Shown: positions 29,381 to 39,927, numbered from the stretch's first letter. The stretch is DNA of 64,000 nucleotides from Vibrio pomeroyi (GCF_024347595.1 NZ_AP025506.1:930001-994000), one strand, 5' to 3'. Numbers and translations: made by a program. Notes: a model not told the origin generated them from the sequence alone.

Positions 29381-31425
29381 ACTAGCTCTCCTTGATGATT
29401 CACTGCGCTGCCTTGAGACACACCACTTAATTGCTTAGCGGCGGTGATCTGTTGTTCTAGCCCTTGAATAAGTGGCTCGACAGACAGTGGGATTTGATGA
29501 GTAATGAGCTGACCAATGCACTTGATGAGCGTGACAACATCGTTACCACCCTTGGCATTGGAAGCGATTGAGCAGTATTGGTCTGCTACGTTGTCGCTGC
29601 GGTTGATCTTGTCGATCAATGTGCTGGTTTGACGATCGGCACCCACTTCAACAAACAGGCGAGCACCTTGCTGACGTGCACTCTGGATCAACGCGGTGAA
29701 ATCCAGCGTTGAACAGAAGGTGTCGGCAATTGAAAGGGCGATGCTGTCGCTGTCGATATTGATTGGTGCACCAGTCGGTAGACCTGCTGCGCTGATAAAG
29801 CGGATATGCTTTGGTAACTCGTCGAACAGTGGTTGCGTGTAAAACTTTCGCACTTGGTTATGCTGACTTAGCGCTGGTGTGGTGTGCATTGCGGTAACAC
29901 GGTTCGCGGCAATGCCACGTTTACCCAGTTTTTTGAGCAGAGCACGACAAGTGTTTTCACAACCAGCCAGTACGCAGGTGTCACCTTGGATGATAGCGAG
30001 ATAAGCGCGTGGGAACTCTGGTAATAGAGCTTCAATCGCTTGTGCATCACTGCGAACCACAAAGCTATTCCATTGGATGCTTTCGTCGCCGTTCAGCTTC
30101 CAATCTTGACGCACTGCGGTGAGCTCGCCAGAAATAGCCGTGGTGAAGATAGGGCTAGTTTGAGTCATCTCAATCAGCGCATGTGGGTTCTTCCAAACAT
30201 TTAAGCTCGCCCACATGGAAGCTTCACCCTTGGAGTAACCTAAAGCGAAGTCTGGCTGCACTTTGAACTCATCACATAGCAGTTGTGTTAACAGATAACT
30301 ACTGCCGACACCTGCAATTGCTAATTCACTAAGCGACATTTCTTGCGAGTCTTCAGCGTAGGTTTTGTCAGCCTGCAGCATTTCTTTCAGGTTACCTTCG
30401 CGCTCTAAACGAGCAAATAACTGTGGGAAATGGTGGTGAAATTCACGCAACATACCGGGATAAACCGTGCCAACACCTGGGTAAACAAATGCAACGCCAC
30501 CTTTGCTTTGAGGCTTCGGTGAGAAACAACTGCCCGCTGGAGTCTTGTATTGGCTATTGTCTGCCATTATTTTTGGCAACGCATTTTCTAGCGCTGTGAT
30601 CTCTTGTATTGCAGCCTCAATTGAAGCTGCTTGAATCACGATGTTCGCGCCAAGGTCAGCATTGTGCTGAACACTTTGGAAGTGGCTTAGGTTTGAATGC
30701 ATCAAGTTGGCGATAGCAAGTTCGCTGTCCGCTGAATCATTAATGCATTTTAGCTCTTCTCTCAACGAGGCTAGCTGAGAAACTAATTTAGCTTTGTCAT
30801 TGCCAGAAACCACAAACATCAAACGTTCGCTCGATAGCAAGGGCTTTGGTTCTTGCAAACCGGTAGCTTGAGTCAGTATCAGGCTGGTGGCGTTTTGGCT
30901 ATCGTCATTGAAAGTTAACGCAGCAACACGTGCTTTGTTCGGCTCAGTGAACCAGTAATTATTAGCTAATGAATGGCTCGGCAATGAACGACTCGATATC
31001 GCATTAACCATATTCAACAATTCATCAAACTGCTGCGAAGCAGAGAGTGCTGAGTATTGCTGTTGATGGCTTAGATCTGTCGCGGGGCGGCGTGCAATAT
31101 CCAGAGCAAGCTGAACGCTATCTTCGATAGTTGCATCTGCAAAACTCGCTAGATAAGCGTGTGGATGAATCTTGTTTTGAGCAGCGGTCAGTGCACTCAA
31201 CATCACCAATGATGGAGCGAGAGAATCCAAACAAAGCTTAACAGCACTACCTTGATTGATTGCCTCAATCGCTTGAGTAAGCGCTTGATTAAAACTGCCA
31301 TCAACCACAACAGTCATCATCTCAGGAAGCGAAGGTGATAAGTCGGCAGAAAGCTCAGCCGCATTTGCTGGCTGAGCTAAAAGAGCGATGCGCAATGGCA
31401 TCGCTTTATTAGTAGGAACAGTCAC
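29377..31425 (-). CDS. pfaB: PUFA synthase acyltransferase subunit PfaB
   Basis: A 682-residue subunit. The C-terminal half is an acyltransferase domain: FVYPGVGTVYPGM and nucleophile Ser398 in LGYSKGEASMWASL, so the usual GHSxG is GYSKG. The N-terminal third has no clear catalytic motif and looks like a degenerate KS-like or scaffold region. Published work on EPA and DHA clusters ties PfaB to product chain length, but I cannot tell the product from this sequence. The start is a GTG at 31425 that shares one base with the pfaA stop (TAGTG), with AAGGAG upstream. An ATG eight codons later has no ribosome site. It is coupled to pfaC by an ATGA overlap. Confidence 0.93.
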   Translation of the reverse strand: MTVPTNKAMPLRIALLAQPANAAELSADLSPSLPEMMTVVVDGSFNQALTQAIEAINQGSAVKLCLDSLAPSLVMLSALTAAQNKIHPHAYLASFADATIEDSVQLALDIARRPATDLSHQQQYSALSASQQFDELLNMVNAISSRSLPSHSLANNYWFTEPNKARVAALTFNDDSQNATSLILTQATGLQEPKPLLSSERLMFVVSGNDKAKLVSQLASLREELKCINDSADSELAIANLMHSNLSHFQSVQHNADLGANIVIQAASIEAAIQEITALENALPKIMADNSQYKTPAGSCFSPKPQSKGGVAFVYPGVGTVYPGMLREFHHHFPQLFARLEREGNLKEMLQADKTYAEDSQEMSLSELAIAGVGSSYLLTQLLCDEFKVQPDFALGYSKGEASMWASLNVWKNPHALIEMTQTSPIFTTAISGELTAVRQDWKLNGDESIQWNSFVVRSDAQAIEALLPEFPRAYLAIIQGDTCVLAGCENTCRALLKKLGKRGIAANRVTAMHTTPALSQHNQVRKFYTQPLFDELPKHIRFISAAGLPTGAPINIDSDSIALSIADTFCSTLDFTALIQSARQQGARLFVEVGADRQTSTLIDKINRSDNVADQYCSIASNAKGGNDVVTLIKCIGQLITHQIPLSVEPLIQGLEQQITAAKQLSGVSQGSAVNHQGELV

Positions 31426-34400
31426 TATGACAATTGCTCCTTTTCTGTTTTCATGTCCGCTTTAGGCTTACTCGCTACTGCTGAGCTAGACTTCGCCAAA
31501 AATGCGTCGTTTAAGCTCTTGCTGATGGTGACTTTTGCACCTTTCATTACCGCACTTAAGCGACCATCCTGGTGGTAAAGCGAGATATCAGCTTGCAGTG
31601 AACGAGTCGTGCTTTTTATCACGTTCAGTTCTAGCCAGCCTTGGTCACCATTGTGCATCGGTGCGTAACAAATAAACTCACCGATGGCAGACGGTAGGCT
31701 TGCCGCGCCGTATTTTAATCGAGCCCATACCAACATGGCTTGCAGTAAATAATCTTCTGCAAATGGTTGGCTATCGCCAAAGCCTTGCTTCGGAATAAAT
31801 GATCCGCAGTCGCTGTTTTCGATCTGAGGTAGCTGGCATTGAGCCAATAAACCTAAGTCGTCAAAGCGTTCGACTGAGGTAATACCTTGCAATCTTGGTC
31901 CATGAAACAGAGTGCCGTCACTGTATAGAGCTTGTGCCGTTGTTACAGGTGTTGAAGTTCTGGCTTCAAAGCGTTTTACTGACGCTTGTTGAACATCTTC
32001 AGACATTTGCACTGAGGCAACTTGCAACTGAGCTTGATACTGTGGTCGCCCTTGGCAACTGATCACTGCTTTTAGCTGATCTTTTGATTTAGCGTCAGAA
32101 GAAAGAACCAGTTTCAGCTCTTGCACTTCATCAGTATCAAAAATCACACCCTTAAGCAGTTTGTAGTTGTGAACGCTAACGTTCACCCCTAACAGTTGCT
32201 CTGCGATTTCACGCATCCATTGGATGGCACACACTGTCGGTAACACTGGGTTACCGGCAATGCAGTGATCTTGAATGAAAGGCAATGCCTTCGGGTCAAG
32301 ACGACGTGTCACAGTGATGCTTGTATTCAGCGGACTCTTTGCAAGATGCACAGACTCCGCATTAAGCTTTTTTACAGCAGCTTCCTTGTTGTCAGAACCT
32401 TGCATGCTCGTACCAACCAGCAATTGAATGCCAGTTTCGTTCAGTAGCTGAGAACTAAATAGCTTTGCACCCGCCTGAAGAGGAATCACGTACACACCGC
32501 GCTCTGTAAACATACGTTTCAGTGCTGCGTTGACCATGCCGCCGTCCCACGGTCCCCAGTTGAAGCTCATCACTTTCGCTTGAGGGTTACGAGCAGACAG
32601 TTGTAGAGCCGCTTTATTTAGGATCTCGTTAGACATTGAGTAGTCACTTTGGCCAGTGTTTCCGTAGAAACCCGCCGCCGAAGAGAACATCGCAATCAGT
32701 TTTAGCTTGCTGCTATCAAGACCACCAAGAACCGCTTCTAATCCACCCACTTTGGTGCCGTAAACCATGTTCAGTTCATCAAGCGTTTTGTCTTGAATAT
32801 GCTTGTCAGCCAGTACGCCTGCACCGTGGATTAAACCTGTGATGCCTTCGAAATTCGCCAGCGTTTTCGCTACTGACTCATGGTTCGAAACATCTAGGCT
32901 TAGGTATTCAGCGCTCGCGCCAATCTCATTGAAAGCGGCAAGTGCTGCGTTGATTTCAAGGCTGCTCAATACCGGCTTTAGCAAGGCATCAACTTTTTTC
33001 GGCGTTGGCTTGTCACCTGTTGCTTGTAGGTGAGCGATAGCCGCTGGTTTTAGCTCTTTCTCTTGCTTGCCTTGTGCCCACTGAGGTTGCTCAGCTGAAG
33101 TAATATGCTTACTACGACCTGCAAGAATGAAGTGAGACTTACATTGCTTAGCAAGCGTCAGTGCACATTCAAACGTCACGCCTTTAGCGCCACCCGTTAC
33201 GAGAACTTTGTCACTCTTGGTGAGTTGAGCGCCTGTGTTTTTGGTTTGTGCTGCACCTGGTGCTGCAGCGATCAATGTTGCACGACCAGAATCACCGTTT
33301 TCTGCATGGCTAAGGCCGATTTCAACCGTGTTGGTATCGATATCGAACAGTTCGCCTGTGATAGCTTCAGCTAGGTGACGAGCATCAATAGAAGCGTCAG
33401 CATCCAATGCACGGCAGAACACGTTTGACCATTCATGGCTCAGTGTCTTAGTGAGACCGGACAACGCGGCTTGGTTAAGTTCTGCATTCGCTAATTGCTT
33501 AGTATCTAGGTAACCAAAGCCACCATCGATACGGCTTAGCGTGAAGAACACGCTGCGACCTGAAACGGCATTCAGCTGACCATTTAGGTGCTTAGCGAAT
33601 AAGAACGCTGTCGTCAGTGAAGCTCTTGAGTCTGCATTCAAGTTAACCGCTTGCTCGTTGCTTTGTTTCGCATCAACGATAGCTTGTAAATGAATGAAGC
33701 CAGCAATCACTTTGTTTGACGTTTTAAGGTCTGCTTCGATGTCGTTAATCACAGCTGTCACACCAGTATCATCGATACTGTTGAGTGTGTAGCTTGCGAT
33801 TTCACTGTTTAAAGGTGACGCGGCAGAAAGAGCACTGCGCACTACAGCAACTTGGATGCCGTTAGCGGTCAACTTTTCTGCTAGAACACCGGCGTTGTGA
33901 CCATCATCTGTGATCACGACACAAGCGTCTTTTGAGAAACAATCGACGAGTTTATCTGCCGCTGGTAGCTTTTTTAGCGCCACCTCATTGTGTGGAGGAA
34001 GTTCCGCTGTCGCTGTTTCTGCGATAGGCGTTACTGATTCAGCTTTAGCGGTCGCTACAGGTGCAGCAGCGGAAAGCTTGCTTTGCATGTAGGTAACGAT
34101 TTCACCAAGCGTACGACACTCAGCTAAGTCTTCAGGGTTTAGCTCTGGCAGCGTTGGTAGCTGGTCTTGAACCGTACCTAGAATCTCAACACGTTTGATT
34201 GAGTCGATACCAAGGTCTGCTTCCATGTCCATTGCTAGATCGAGCATTTCTGCTGGGTAACCTGTTTTGTCAGCAACCACTTCCATCATTGTTGATTGAA
34301 CATGAGCAGGGTTTAGGTCGTTGCTCGCGCTTTCTACAGCGGTTGCTGTTGCTTCTGGAGCAGGTTCAGCATTAGTGCCTAGCTTGCTGTTCATGTAGTC

Positions 34401-37400
34401 AACGATTTCACCCAGAGTACGACACTCAGCTAGGTCTTCAGGATTTAGCTCGGGCAATGTTGGTAGCTGGTCTTGAACCGTACCAAGGATCTCAACACGT
34501 TTGATTGAGTCGATGCCAAGGTCAGCTTCCATGTCCATTGCTAGGTCTAGCATTTCTGTTGGGTAGCCCGTTTTATCAGCCACTACGCTCAACATTGTGC
34601 TTTGAACTTGTTCTGCGTTTAAACCGTTTGATACTGCTTGCGCTGGTTCAGATGCTTGAGTTGCTACTGGAGCAGAAGCCGGAAGCTTACTGTTCATGTA
34701 GTCGACTATCTCGCCTAGAGTACGACACTCAGCAAGGTCTTCAGGGTTTAGCTCTGGAAGAGTCGGTAGCTCGTCTTGAACCGTACCTAGGATTTCAACA
34801 CGCTTGATTGAGTCGATACCAAGATCAGCTTCCATATCCATTGCTAGGTCTAGCATTTCAGTCGGGTAGCCCGTCTTCTCTGCTACCACTTCTAACATGG
34901 TTTTCTGGACTGTTTCTGAATCCAAACCGCTAGCAGCATCTAGTCCGTTGTTAGACGTTACCGGAGCAACTACTTCCGTTTGTGCTGCAACTGGTGCAGA
35001 CGCTGGAAGCTTGCTGTTCATGTAGGCAACAATTTCACCTAGAGTGCGACACTCAGCTAAGTCTTCAGGGTTTAGCTCTGGAAGAGTAGGCAGTTCATCT
35101 TGAACTGTACCAAGAATTTCAACACGCTTGATTGAGTCGATACCAAGGTCTGCTTCCATATCCATTTCTAGATCAAGCATTTCCGTTGGGTAACCTGTCT
35201 TCTCAGCAACCACTTCTAGCATGGTTTGTTGAACGACTTTTGCATCAAGACCATTAGCTACAGCAACTGCTTGAACTGGTGCAGCTTCATTAGTTGAAAC
35301 TCCAAAAGGCATCTTGCTGTTCATGTAGGTAACGATTTCACCAAGAGTACGACACTCAGCTAAATCTTCAGGGTTCAGCTCAGGTAGGTTTGGCATCTCG
35401 TCTTGAACGGTACCAAGGATCTCTACGCGCTTGATTGAGTCGATACCAAGATCTGCTTCCATGTCCATTTCTAGATCAAGCATCTCCGTTGGGTAACCCG
35501 TTTTCTCAGCGACCACTTCCAGCATCACTTTTTCAGCATCTGCTGATTGTACTGCTACTGGTGCAGCCACAGGAGCCGCTTGCGCTTTAACTGGCACAGG
35601 TTGAGCTGCAACAGGCGCTGCGGCTTGAGCCGCTACTTGTGGTGCAGGAGCGGTTTTCTGTACTGGAGCTTTCTGAGCTGTTGTATTTTGAACCGGCGCA
35701 GCTTGAACAGACTGAGCTTGAACAGGAGTCGCTTGTACTTGAGCAACAGACTGTTGAACAATAGCTGCTGGAGTAGTTGGGGCTTGAATCGCTGGTTGAG
35801 CATTTACTGGCGCAACGAAGGTTGGTTGTGCGGTTTGCACTGAACCTTGCGTCAGCATATTAAGTGCTGAGTTGTTGCTGTGCGCTTGCATCTCTAGGTA
35901 ATGAGCGTGAGCTTTTAGCGTTTCAGCTTGGTGCTGGTGGAACATCTCCATAGAACGCTGTAGGTTCTCAGGAATGGCTACGCCCGCTGTTGCCATTTTC
36001 GCTTGCTCAGACATTAGGGTGTTGAACGTGTCACCGTATTGCTGAGGAATCGCCAAGAATTGCTGATGTACTTCTGCTGCTTGTTGTTGAGCATTGAAGA
36101 ACGATTGCAGTGAAGATTCATCAACCGCTACTTGAGCTGTTGGCTGACTAGTCGCTGGGGCTGTTTGAACCACTTGTGATTGCGGAGCTGCTGCTGCTAC
36201 TTGTGCACTTGGTGCTGGAGTAACTGACTGTTGTGCATTTGAAGCTTGAGGAGCAGCCACAGGTACTTCAACGATTTCTGTTTTAATCACTTCTTTTTCC
36301 ACGATTTTCTCGACTTCAACTTTCACTTCAACAATCTCAGTCTTCTCGGTGACGTTGCCCGAAGCCAATGATTGATCCATCTTCTTACGAGTAGCTGGGC
36401 TGATGTAGTTGGTTGCATTCAGCTTGATGTTCATTGGTGATGCCTTTGCAGGTTCAGCAATGTCAGCTTGGTAAGGGTCAATGTTGTCTAATGAAACACC
36501 CGCTATACACAGTTGAACCGCAGCTAAACGAAGCTGTTGGTCACTGTCGCCTTTAGGGCTTGGATTGATGCTGATTGCGTACAGTTCTTCGTTCTTATCA
36601 GCCAATGTTTTTTCAACCAGCTTCTGAAGAATGTTTTTAGGACCGAACTCTACGAATACACGAGCGCCTGCTTCATACATCGCTTCAATTTGCTCGCTGA
36701 AACGAACCGATTGCAGCATGTGTTGCTTGAACGCTTTCTTGATCGCTTTCGCGTCTTTGCTGTGCAGTTTGCCCGTTGCGTTTGAGTAAAGCGGTAGCGT
36801 AGGAGCGCTGAATGAAGCTTTATCAATTGCAGCAGCAAATGGTTTTTGAGCGTGAGCAACAAGCGGTGTGTGGAAAGCGCCAGAAACTGGCAGAGCAATC
36901 GCTTTGAAGCCTTGTTCAGTTAGCGCTTGTGCTGCTTGTTGAACCGTCGCTGTTGGGCCAGCAATAACCAGTTGAGTTGGAGCGTTGTAGTTGGCAATGC
37001 TCACACCTTCGAATTGGCTGATGCAACTTTCAACGGCTGGAAGCTTGTCTGCGTCTAGGATGACCGCAAACATAGTACCGCTATCGCCTTGTTCAGGTGT
37101 TGCAGCCATCGCATCACCACGAGCGAAAGCTAGCTGGTAGTAATCGTCTTGCGAGATAACACCCGATGCACATAGTGCACTTAACTCACCAAAACTGTGG
37201 CCTGCGACCATGTCTGCTTTGAAGCCAGCTTGAGTCATGATGTCAAACTGACCCATAGACACAGTACCAATCGCACTTTGCGCATTGGCCGTGTTGGTTA
37301 GTAACGCTTCTTGAGCTTTGGTTGCTTCTGGTGTGAAAGTTGGAATTGGGAACAGAATTTGCGATAAGGCCGTCTTCTTGTGCTGACCAAATACTTGATC

Positions 37401-39284
37401 CGCTTGAGCAAGCTGTTGGCGCATTTCTGGGTAATGACAAGCAAGCTCGCGACCCATGTTGAGGTATTGCGAACCTTGACCTGCAAATAGTGCCGCGACT
37501 TTAGCTGCACCGTTTTCAGCAATCAGTGCTGACTCACGGTAGCTAGTACCGTTCGGCATCTGCCAATGTGTTTTGGTTTGGCTCTCAAGCATAGAAATCG
37601 CTTGAGCCAGTTGCGCTTGAAGGTCTGCTTGGTCAGTCACGACTAAACCAAGACGAGCATGCTGAGCGTCTACTTCGCGCAGAGCGTGCTGCTCAGCAAG
37701 TGCTTCCAGTTTGAACGCAGCATCGGCAACTTGAGTCGAAACCTGTTTTAGCTCGTTGATCAGTGCTTGGCGAGATTCTGCGCTGAATAATAGAGTTTGC
37801 GGCACTTGGCGCTGACGGTATTTGTCACCGCGAGCGTGCTCTGGCCTGTACTCTTCTAATACAACGTGGAAGTTAGTGCCACCAAAACCGAATGAGCTGA
37901 TACCTGCACGGCGCGGTGTGCCGTCGACACGCTGCATCCAAGGGCGCGTTTGTGTGTTTAGGTAGAACGGTGAGTTCTCGATGTCCAGTTTAGGATTCGG
38001 GCTCGACACGTTGATCGTTGGCGGAAGTACTTTATGGTGCAATGCCAATGCGGCTTTGATCAAACCAGCAGTACCCGCAGTTGATTTTGTGTGACCAATT
38101 TGAGATTTCACAGAGCCTAACGCAATGTGTTGCTTCTCTTCGTTGTTCTCACTGAATACCGAGTTTAGGCCACCAAATTCAGCCACATCACCCGCTGCAG
38201 TACCGGTGCCGTGCGCTTCTAGTAAGCCAAGCGTGTGCGGTGCAAAGCCAGCATCATCGTAAGCGCGTTTTAGTGCTTTTGCTTGTCCTTCAGGGCGAGG
38301 CGCGTAGATACTCTTGAACTTACCGTCCGAAGAAGAACCGACACCTTTAATCACTGAGTAAATTCTGTCGCCATCGCGCTCTGCATCTTCAAGACGCTTA
38401 AGAGCAACCATGCCGATACCTTCACCAATCATCATGCCTTTTGAGTCGATGTCGAAAGGTTGAATGGTTTCATTAGTGGTGAATGCTGGTGTTTTAGAGA
38501 AGCTCATGTACATGGTTGGCGAGTTATCAGTACACACACCACCAGTGATCATCATTTCACTGCGGCCTTCAACCAGTTCACTTAGAGCCATGCGCATTGC
38601 AGCTAGAGAACCTGCACAAGCGGCGTCTACTACACAGTTGATGCCACCAAGGTCAAAGCGGTTAGCTATACGACCTGAAATTACGTTACCCAATGAACCA
38701 GGGAATGAGTTCTCTTCCCAGTGGATGTATTGGTCTTGGAATTTTTTGATCAGCATTTCGCTGTCTTCGTCGTTGATGCCACTGCTCTTGAAGACTTTTT
38801 TCAAAACAGGGTATTGCAGACGAGCATTCAAGCTTTGAGCGATCTTCTGACCACCACCAACACCGAGCGTAATACCGATCTTGTCGCGATCGTAACCTTC
38901 TGGAAGTTTGGCATCTTCAAGTACTTCTTTTGCCACAATCAGAGAAAGCAGCTGTGACGTATCAGTCAGTTCTAGGATATTTGGCGGAAGGCCGAACTCC
39001 ATTGGGTTGAAGTCGACTTCAGGGATGAAACCGCCGCGCTTACAGTAAGACTTGTCTGGCGTCGTACGATCTGAATCGTAGTAATCTTCTGGACGCCAGT
39101 GCGTATCAGGCACTTCGGTAATTGCATCGATCTTTTCGCTGATCAAATCCCAGAACTTGTTTAAGTAGCGAGAGTTCGCAAACATGCTTGCCATACCAAC
39201 GATAGCAATAGGCATGTCTTTAAGACGTTTATTAAGTCGAGTGTCGTCGACTGATTCCGGTGTATTTTTTTCGGGTTGGCTCAT
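31425..39284 (-). CDS. pfaA: PUFA synthase PfaA (KS-AT-5xACP-KR, hot-dog C-terminus)
   Basis: A 2619-residue iterative synthase. Domain order: ketosynthase with Cys223 (VDAACAGSLAA), EAHGTGTAAGD and KSQIGHTKSTAG; malonyl acyltransferase with Ser697 (AGHSFGEL); a Gln/Ala/Pro linker of about 250 residues; five ACP domains; a ketoreductase (VTGGAKGVTFECA near 2028, FSSAAGFYGNTGQSDYSMSN); and a C-terminal dehydratase-like hot-dog region (PFIQDHCIAGNPVLP, near 2335). The phosphopantetheine serines (LGIDS) are at residues 1283, 1384, 1492, 1593 and 1695. I start at the ATG at 39284 (MSQPEKNTPE) with GGAG upstream; the 44 extra codons of the open frame lack a ribosome site. It makes long-chain omega-3-type fatty acid from malonyl-CoA, probably EPA or DHA. 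Confidence 0.96.
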   Translation of the reverse strand: MSQPEKNTPESVDDTRLNKRLKDMPIAIVGMASMFANSRYLNKFWDLISEKIDAITEVPDTHWRPEDYYDSDRTTPDKSYCKRGGFIPEVDFNPMEFGLPPNILELTDTSQLLSLIVAKEVLEDAKLPEGYDRDKIGITLGVGGGQKIAQSLNARLQYPVLKKVFKSSGINDEDSEMLIKKFQDQYIHWEENSFPGSLGNVISGRIANRFDLGGINCVVDAACAGSLAAMRMALSELVEGRSEMMITGGVCTDNSPTMYMSFSKTPAFTTNETIQPFDIDSKGMMIGEGIGMVALKRLEDAERDGDRIYSVIKGVGSSSDGKFKSIYAPRPEGQAKALKRAYDDAGFAPHTLGLLEAHGTGTAAGDVAEFGGLNSVFSENNEEKQHIALGSVKSQIGHTKSTAGTAGLIKAALALHHKVLPPTINVSSPNPKLDIENSPFYLNTQTRPWMQRVDGTPRRAGISSFGFGGTNFHVVLEEYRPEHARGDKYRQRQVPQTLLFSAESRQALINELKQVSTQVADAAFKLEALAEQHALREVDAQHARLGLVVTDQADLQAQLAQAISMLESQTKTHWQMPNGTSYRESALIAENGAAKVAALFAGQGSQYLNMGRELACHYPEMRQQLAQADQVFGQHKKTALSQILFPIPTFTPEATKAQEALLTNTANAQSAIGTVSMGQFDIMTQAGFKADMVAGHSFGELSALCASGVISQDDYYQLAFARGDAMAATPEQGDSGTMFAVILDADKLPAVESCISQFEGVSIANYNAPTQLVIAGPTATVQQAAQALTEQGFKAIALPVSGAFHTPLVAHAQKPFAAAIDKASFSAPTLPLYSNATGKLHSKDAKAIKKAFKQHMLQSVRFSEQIEAMYEAGARVFVEFGPKNILQKLVEKTLADKNEELYAISINPSPKGDSDQQLRLAAVQLCIAGVSLDNIDPYQADIAEPAKASPMNIKLNATNYISPATRKKMDQSLASGNVTEKTEIVEVKVEVEKIVEKEVIKTEIVEVPVAAPQASNAQQSVTPAPSAQVAAAAPQSQVVQTAPATSQPTAQVAVDESSLQSFFNAQQQAAEVHQQFLAIPQQYGDTFNTLMSEQAKMATAGVAIPENLQRSMEMFHQHQAETLKAHAHYLEMQAHSNNSALNMLTQGSVQTAQPTFVAPVNAQPAIQAPTTPAAIVQQSVAQVQATPVQAQSVQAAPVQNTTAQKAPVQKTAPAPQVAAQAAAPVAAQPVPVKAQAAPVAAPVAVQSADAEKVMLEVVAEKTGYPTEMLDLEMDMEADLGIDSIKRVEILGTVQDEMPNLPELNPEDLAECRTLGEIVTYMNSKMPFGVSTNEAAPVQAVAVANGLDAKVVQQTMLEVVAEKTGYPTEMLDLEMDMEADLGIDSIKRVEILGTVQDELPTLPELNPEDLAECRTLGEIVAYMNSKLPASAPVAAQTEVVAPVTSNNGLDAASGLDSETVQKTMLEVVAEKTGYPTEMLDLAMDMEADLGIDSIKRVEILGTVQDELPTLPELNPEDLAECRTLGEIVDYMNSKLPASAPVATQASEPAQAVSNGLNAEQVQSTMLSVVADKTGYPTEMLDLAMDMEADLGIDSIKRVEILGTVQDQLPTLPELNPEDLAECRTLGEIVDYMNSKLGTNAEPAPEATATAVESASNDLNPAHVQSTMMEVVADKTGYPAEMLDLAMDMEADLGIDSIKRVEILGTVQDQLPTLPELNPEDLAECRTLGEIVTYMQSKLSAAAPVATAKAESVTPIAETATAELPPHNEVALKKLPAADKLVDCFSKDACVVITDDGHNAGVLAEKLTANGIQVAVVRSALSAASPLNSEIASYTLNSIDDTGVTAVINDIEADLKTSNKVIAGFIHLQAIVDAKQSNEQAVNLNADSRASLTTAFLFAKHLNGQLNAVSGRSVFFTLSRIDGGFGYLDTKQLANAELNQAALSGLTKTLSHEWSNVFCRALDADASIDARHLAEAITGELFDIDTNTVEIGLSHAENGDSGRATLIAAAPGAAQTKNTGAQLTKSDKVLVTGGAKGVTFECALTLAKQCKSHFILAGRSKHITSAEQPQWAQGKQEKELKPAAIAHLQATGDKPTPKKVDALLKPVLSSLEINAALAAFNEIGASAEYLSLDVSNHESVAKTLANFEGITGLIHGAGVLADKHIQDKTLDELNMVYGTKVGGLEAVLGGLDSSKLKLIAMFSSAAGFYGNTGQSDYSMSNEILNKAALQLSARNPQAKVMSFNWGPWDGGMVNAALKRMFTERGVYVIPLQAGAKLFSSQLLNETGIQLLVGTSMQGSDNKEAAVKKLNAESVHLAKSPLNTSITVTRRLDPKALPFIQDHCIAGNPVLPTVCAIQWMREIAEQLLGVNVSVHNYKLLKGVIFDTDEVQELKLVLSSDAKSKDQLKAVISCQGRPQYQAQLQVASVQMSEDVQQASVKRFEARTSTPVTTAQALYSDGTLFHGPRLQGITSVERFDDLGLLAQCQLPQIENSDCGSFIPKQGFGDSQPFAEDYLLQAMLVWARLKYGAASLPSAIGEFICYAPMHNGDQGWLELNVIKSTTRSLQADISLYHQDGRLSAVMKGAKVTISKSLNDAFLAKSSSAVASKPKADMKTEKEQLS
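34100..35530 (-). repeat. Five tandem ACP-coding repeats within pfaA
   Basis: The serine codons lie at 35436, 35133, 34809, 34506 and 34200, with periods of 303, 324, 303 and 306 bases, all whole codons. All five copies have the same residues from MDMEADLGIDSIK through EILGTVQD and share PELNPEDLAECRTLGEIV. Copies differ by synonymous changes and in the Ala/Pro/Val linkers between domains. More ACPs are known to raise PUFA yield in such synthases. Confidence 0.95.
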
Positions 39285-39641
39285 TATGAGTCTCCACTTG
39301 AAATCACTGAGGGCGATGTCGTGTTTTGAGGCTGCGCTTTTAATTGAATCGAAAATAAATCTGAAACAGATTTGGGCAAACGCAGCTGAAGAGTAAGGCT
39401 GCCGAAAATTGGCCACCTGACTGAAATAGGGAGTGCGAAGTTCATTGACTTGCAGACGTTGAGAACGTGTTTCATGCGTGAAGGGGGTATTCGAATGTGA
39501 GGGTAATGTCCATTTAAATCCTGTCCAAAGTACTGCTTAACGGAAAGCAGTTATCCGCAATGAAAACGTGTGAATTTGTTTAATGGTTGAGCAGGCTACC
39601 CGAGGTGAGTTGCCGATACAATGCTCCCAGAGGCCACTATG

Positions 39642-39658
39642 ATCTGTTCAGACCAGAT
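39642..39658. promoter_or_regulatory. FadR-like operator in the pfaA/pfaE control region
   Basis: ATCTGTTCAGACCAGAT is a 17-base near-perfect palindrome: arms ATCTGTTC and GACCAGAT around one base, with a single mismatch. It matches 9 of 10 defined positions of the FadR core TGGTCnGACCA and has the ATCTG/CAGAT outer arms of the E. coli fadB operator. It is about 360 bases from the pfaA ATG and 330 from the pfaE start. Whether FadR would repress or activate here is not known. Confidence 0.6.
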
Positions 39659-39905
39659 GAAATTTGTGTGTTTTTGAATTTTGTATTTTTAATGTAATTA
39701 ACTTATTGATAATTAATGGGTATGACTTGTTTTTTAGTGTTTATACTCTATATTTTGACTTGGTGAGATCTATGTCAGATTTTTGTAAGTAACATTTAAT
39801 AGATGCCTGTTCTGTAAGGCTAAGTGTGATCTGTGTTTTAATTTGTTATTATTTGAAAAATTAGTTTTAAGTCCGCATATGAAGGGTGTTTCCTGCCCAA
39901 ATTCT

Positions 39906-39927
39906 CTATGTTTATCTCAAAACATAG
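39906..39927. promoter_or_regulatory. Inverted repeat ahead of pfaE
   Basis: CTATGTTT-ATCTCA-AAACATAG, a perfect 8-bp dyad with a six-base spacer, 63 bases before the pfaE start. It could be an operator for a dimeric repressor or a leader hairpin. Confidence 0.5.

Noticed and set aside
34100..35530. CRISPR-like regular repeats
   Set aside because: The period of about 300 bases in frame is the ACP domain array of PfaA, not a CRISPR array.
35547..35843. Rightward frame rich in Leu, Ser, Arg and Asn opposite pfaA
   Set aside because: It mirrors the Ala/Gln/Pro repeat linker of PfaA on the other strand; low complexity, no start context.
39825..39845. TGTGATCTGTGTTTTA as a CRP site in the pfa control region
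   Set aside because: Only one half-site fits TGTGA; the other arm does not match TCACA.
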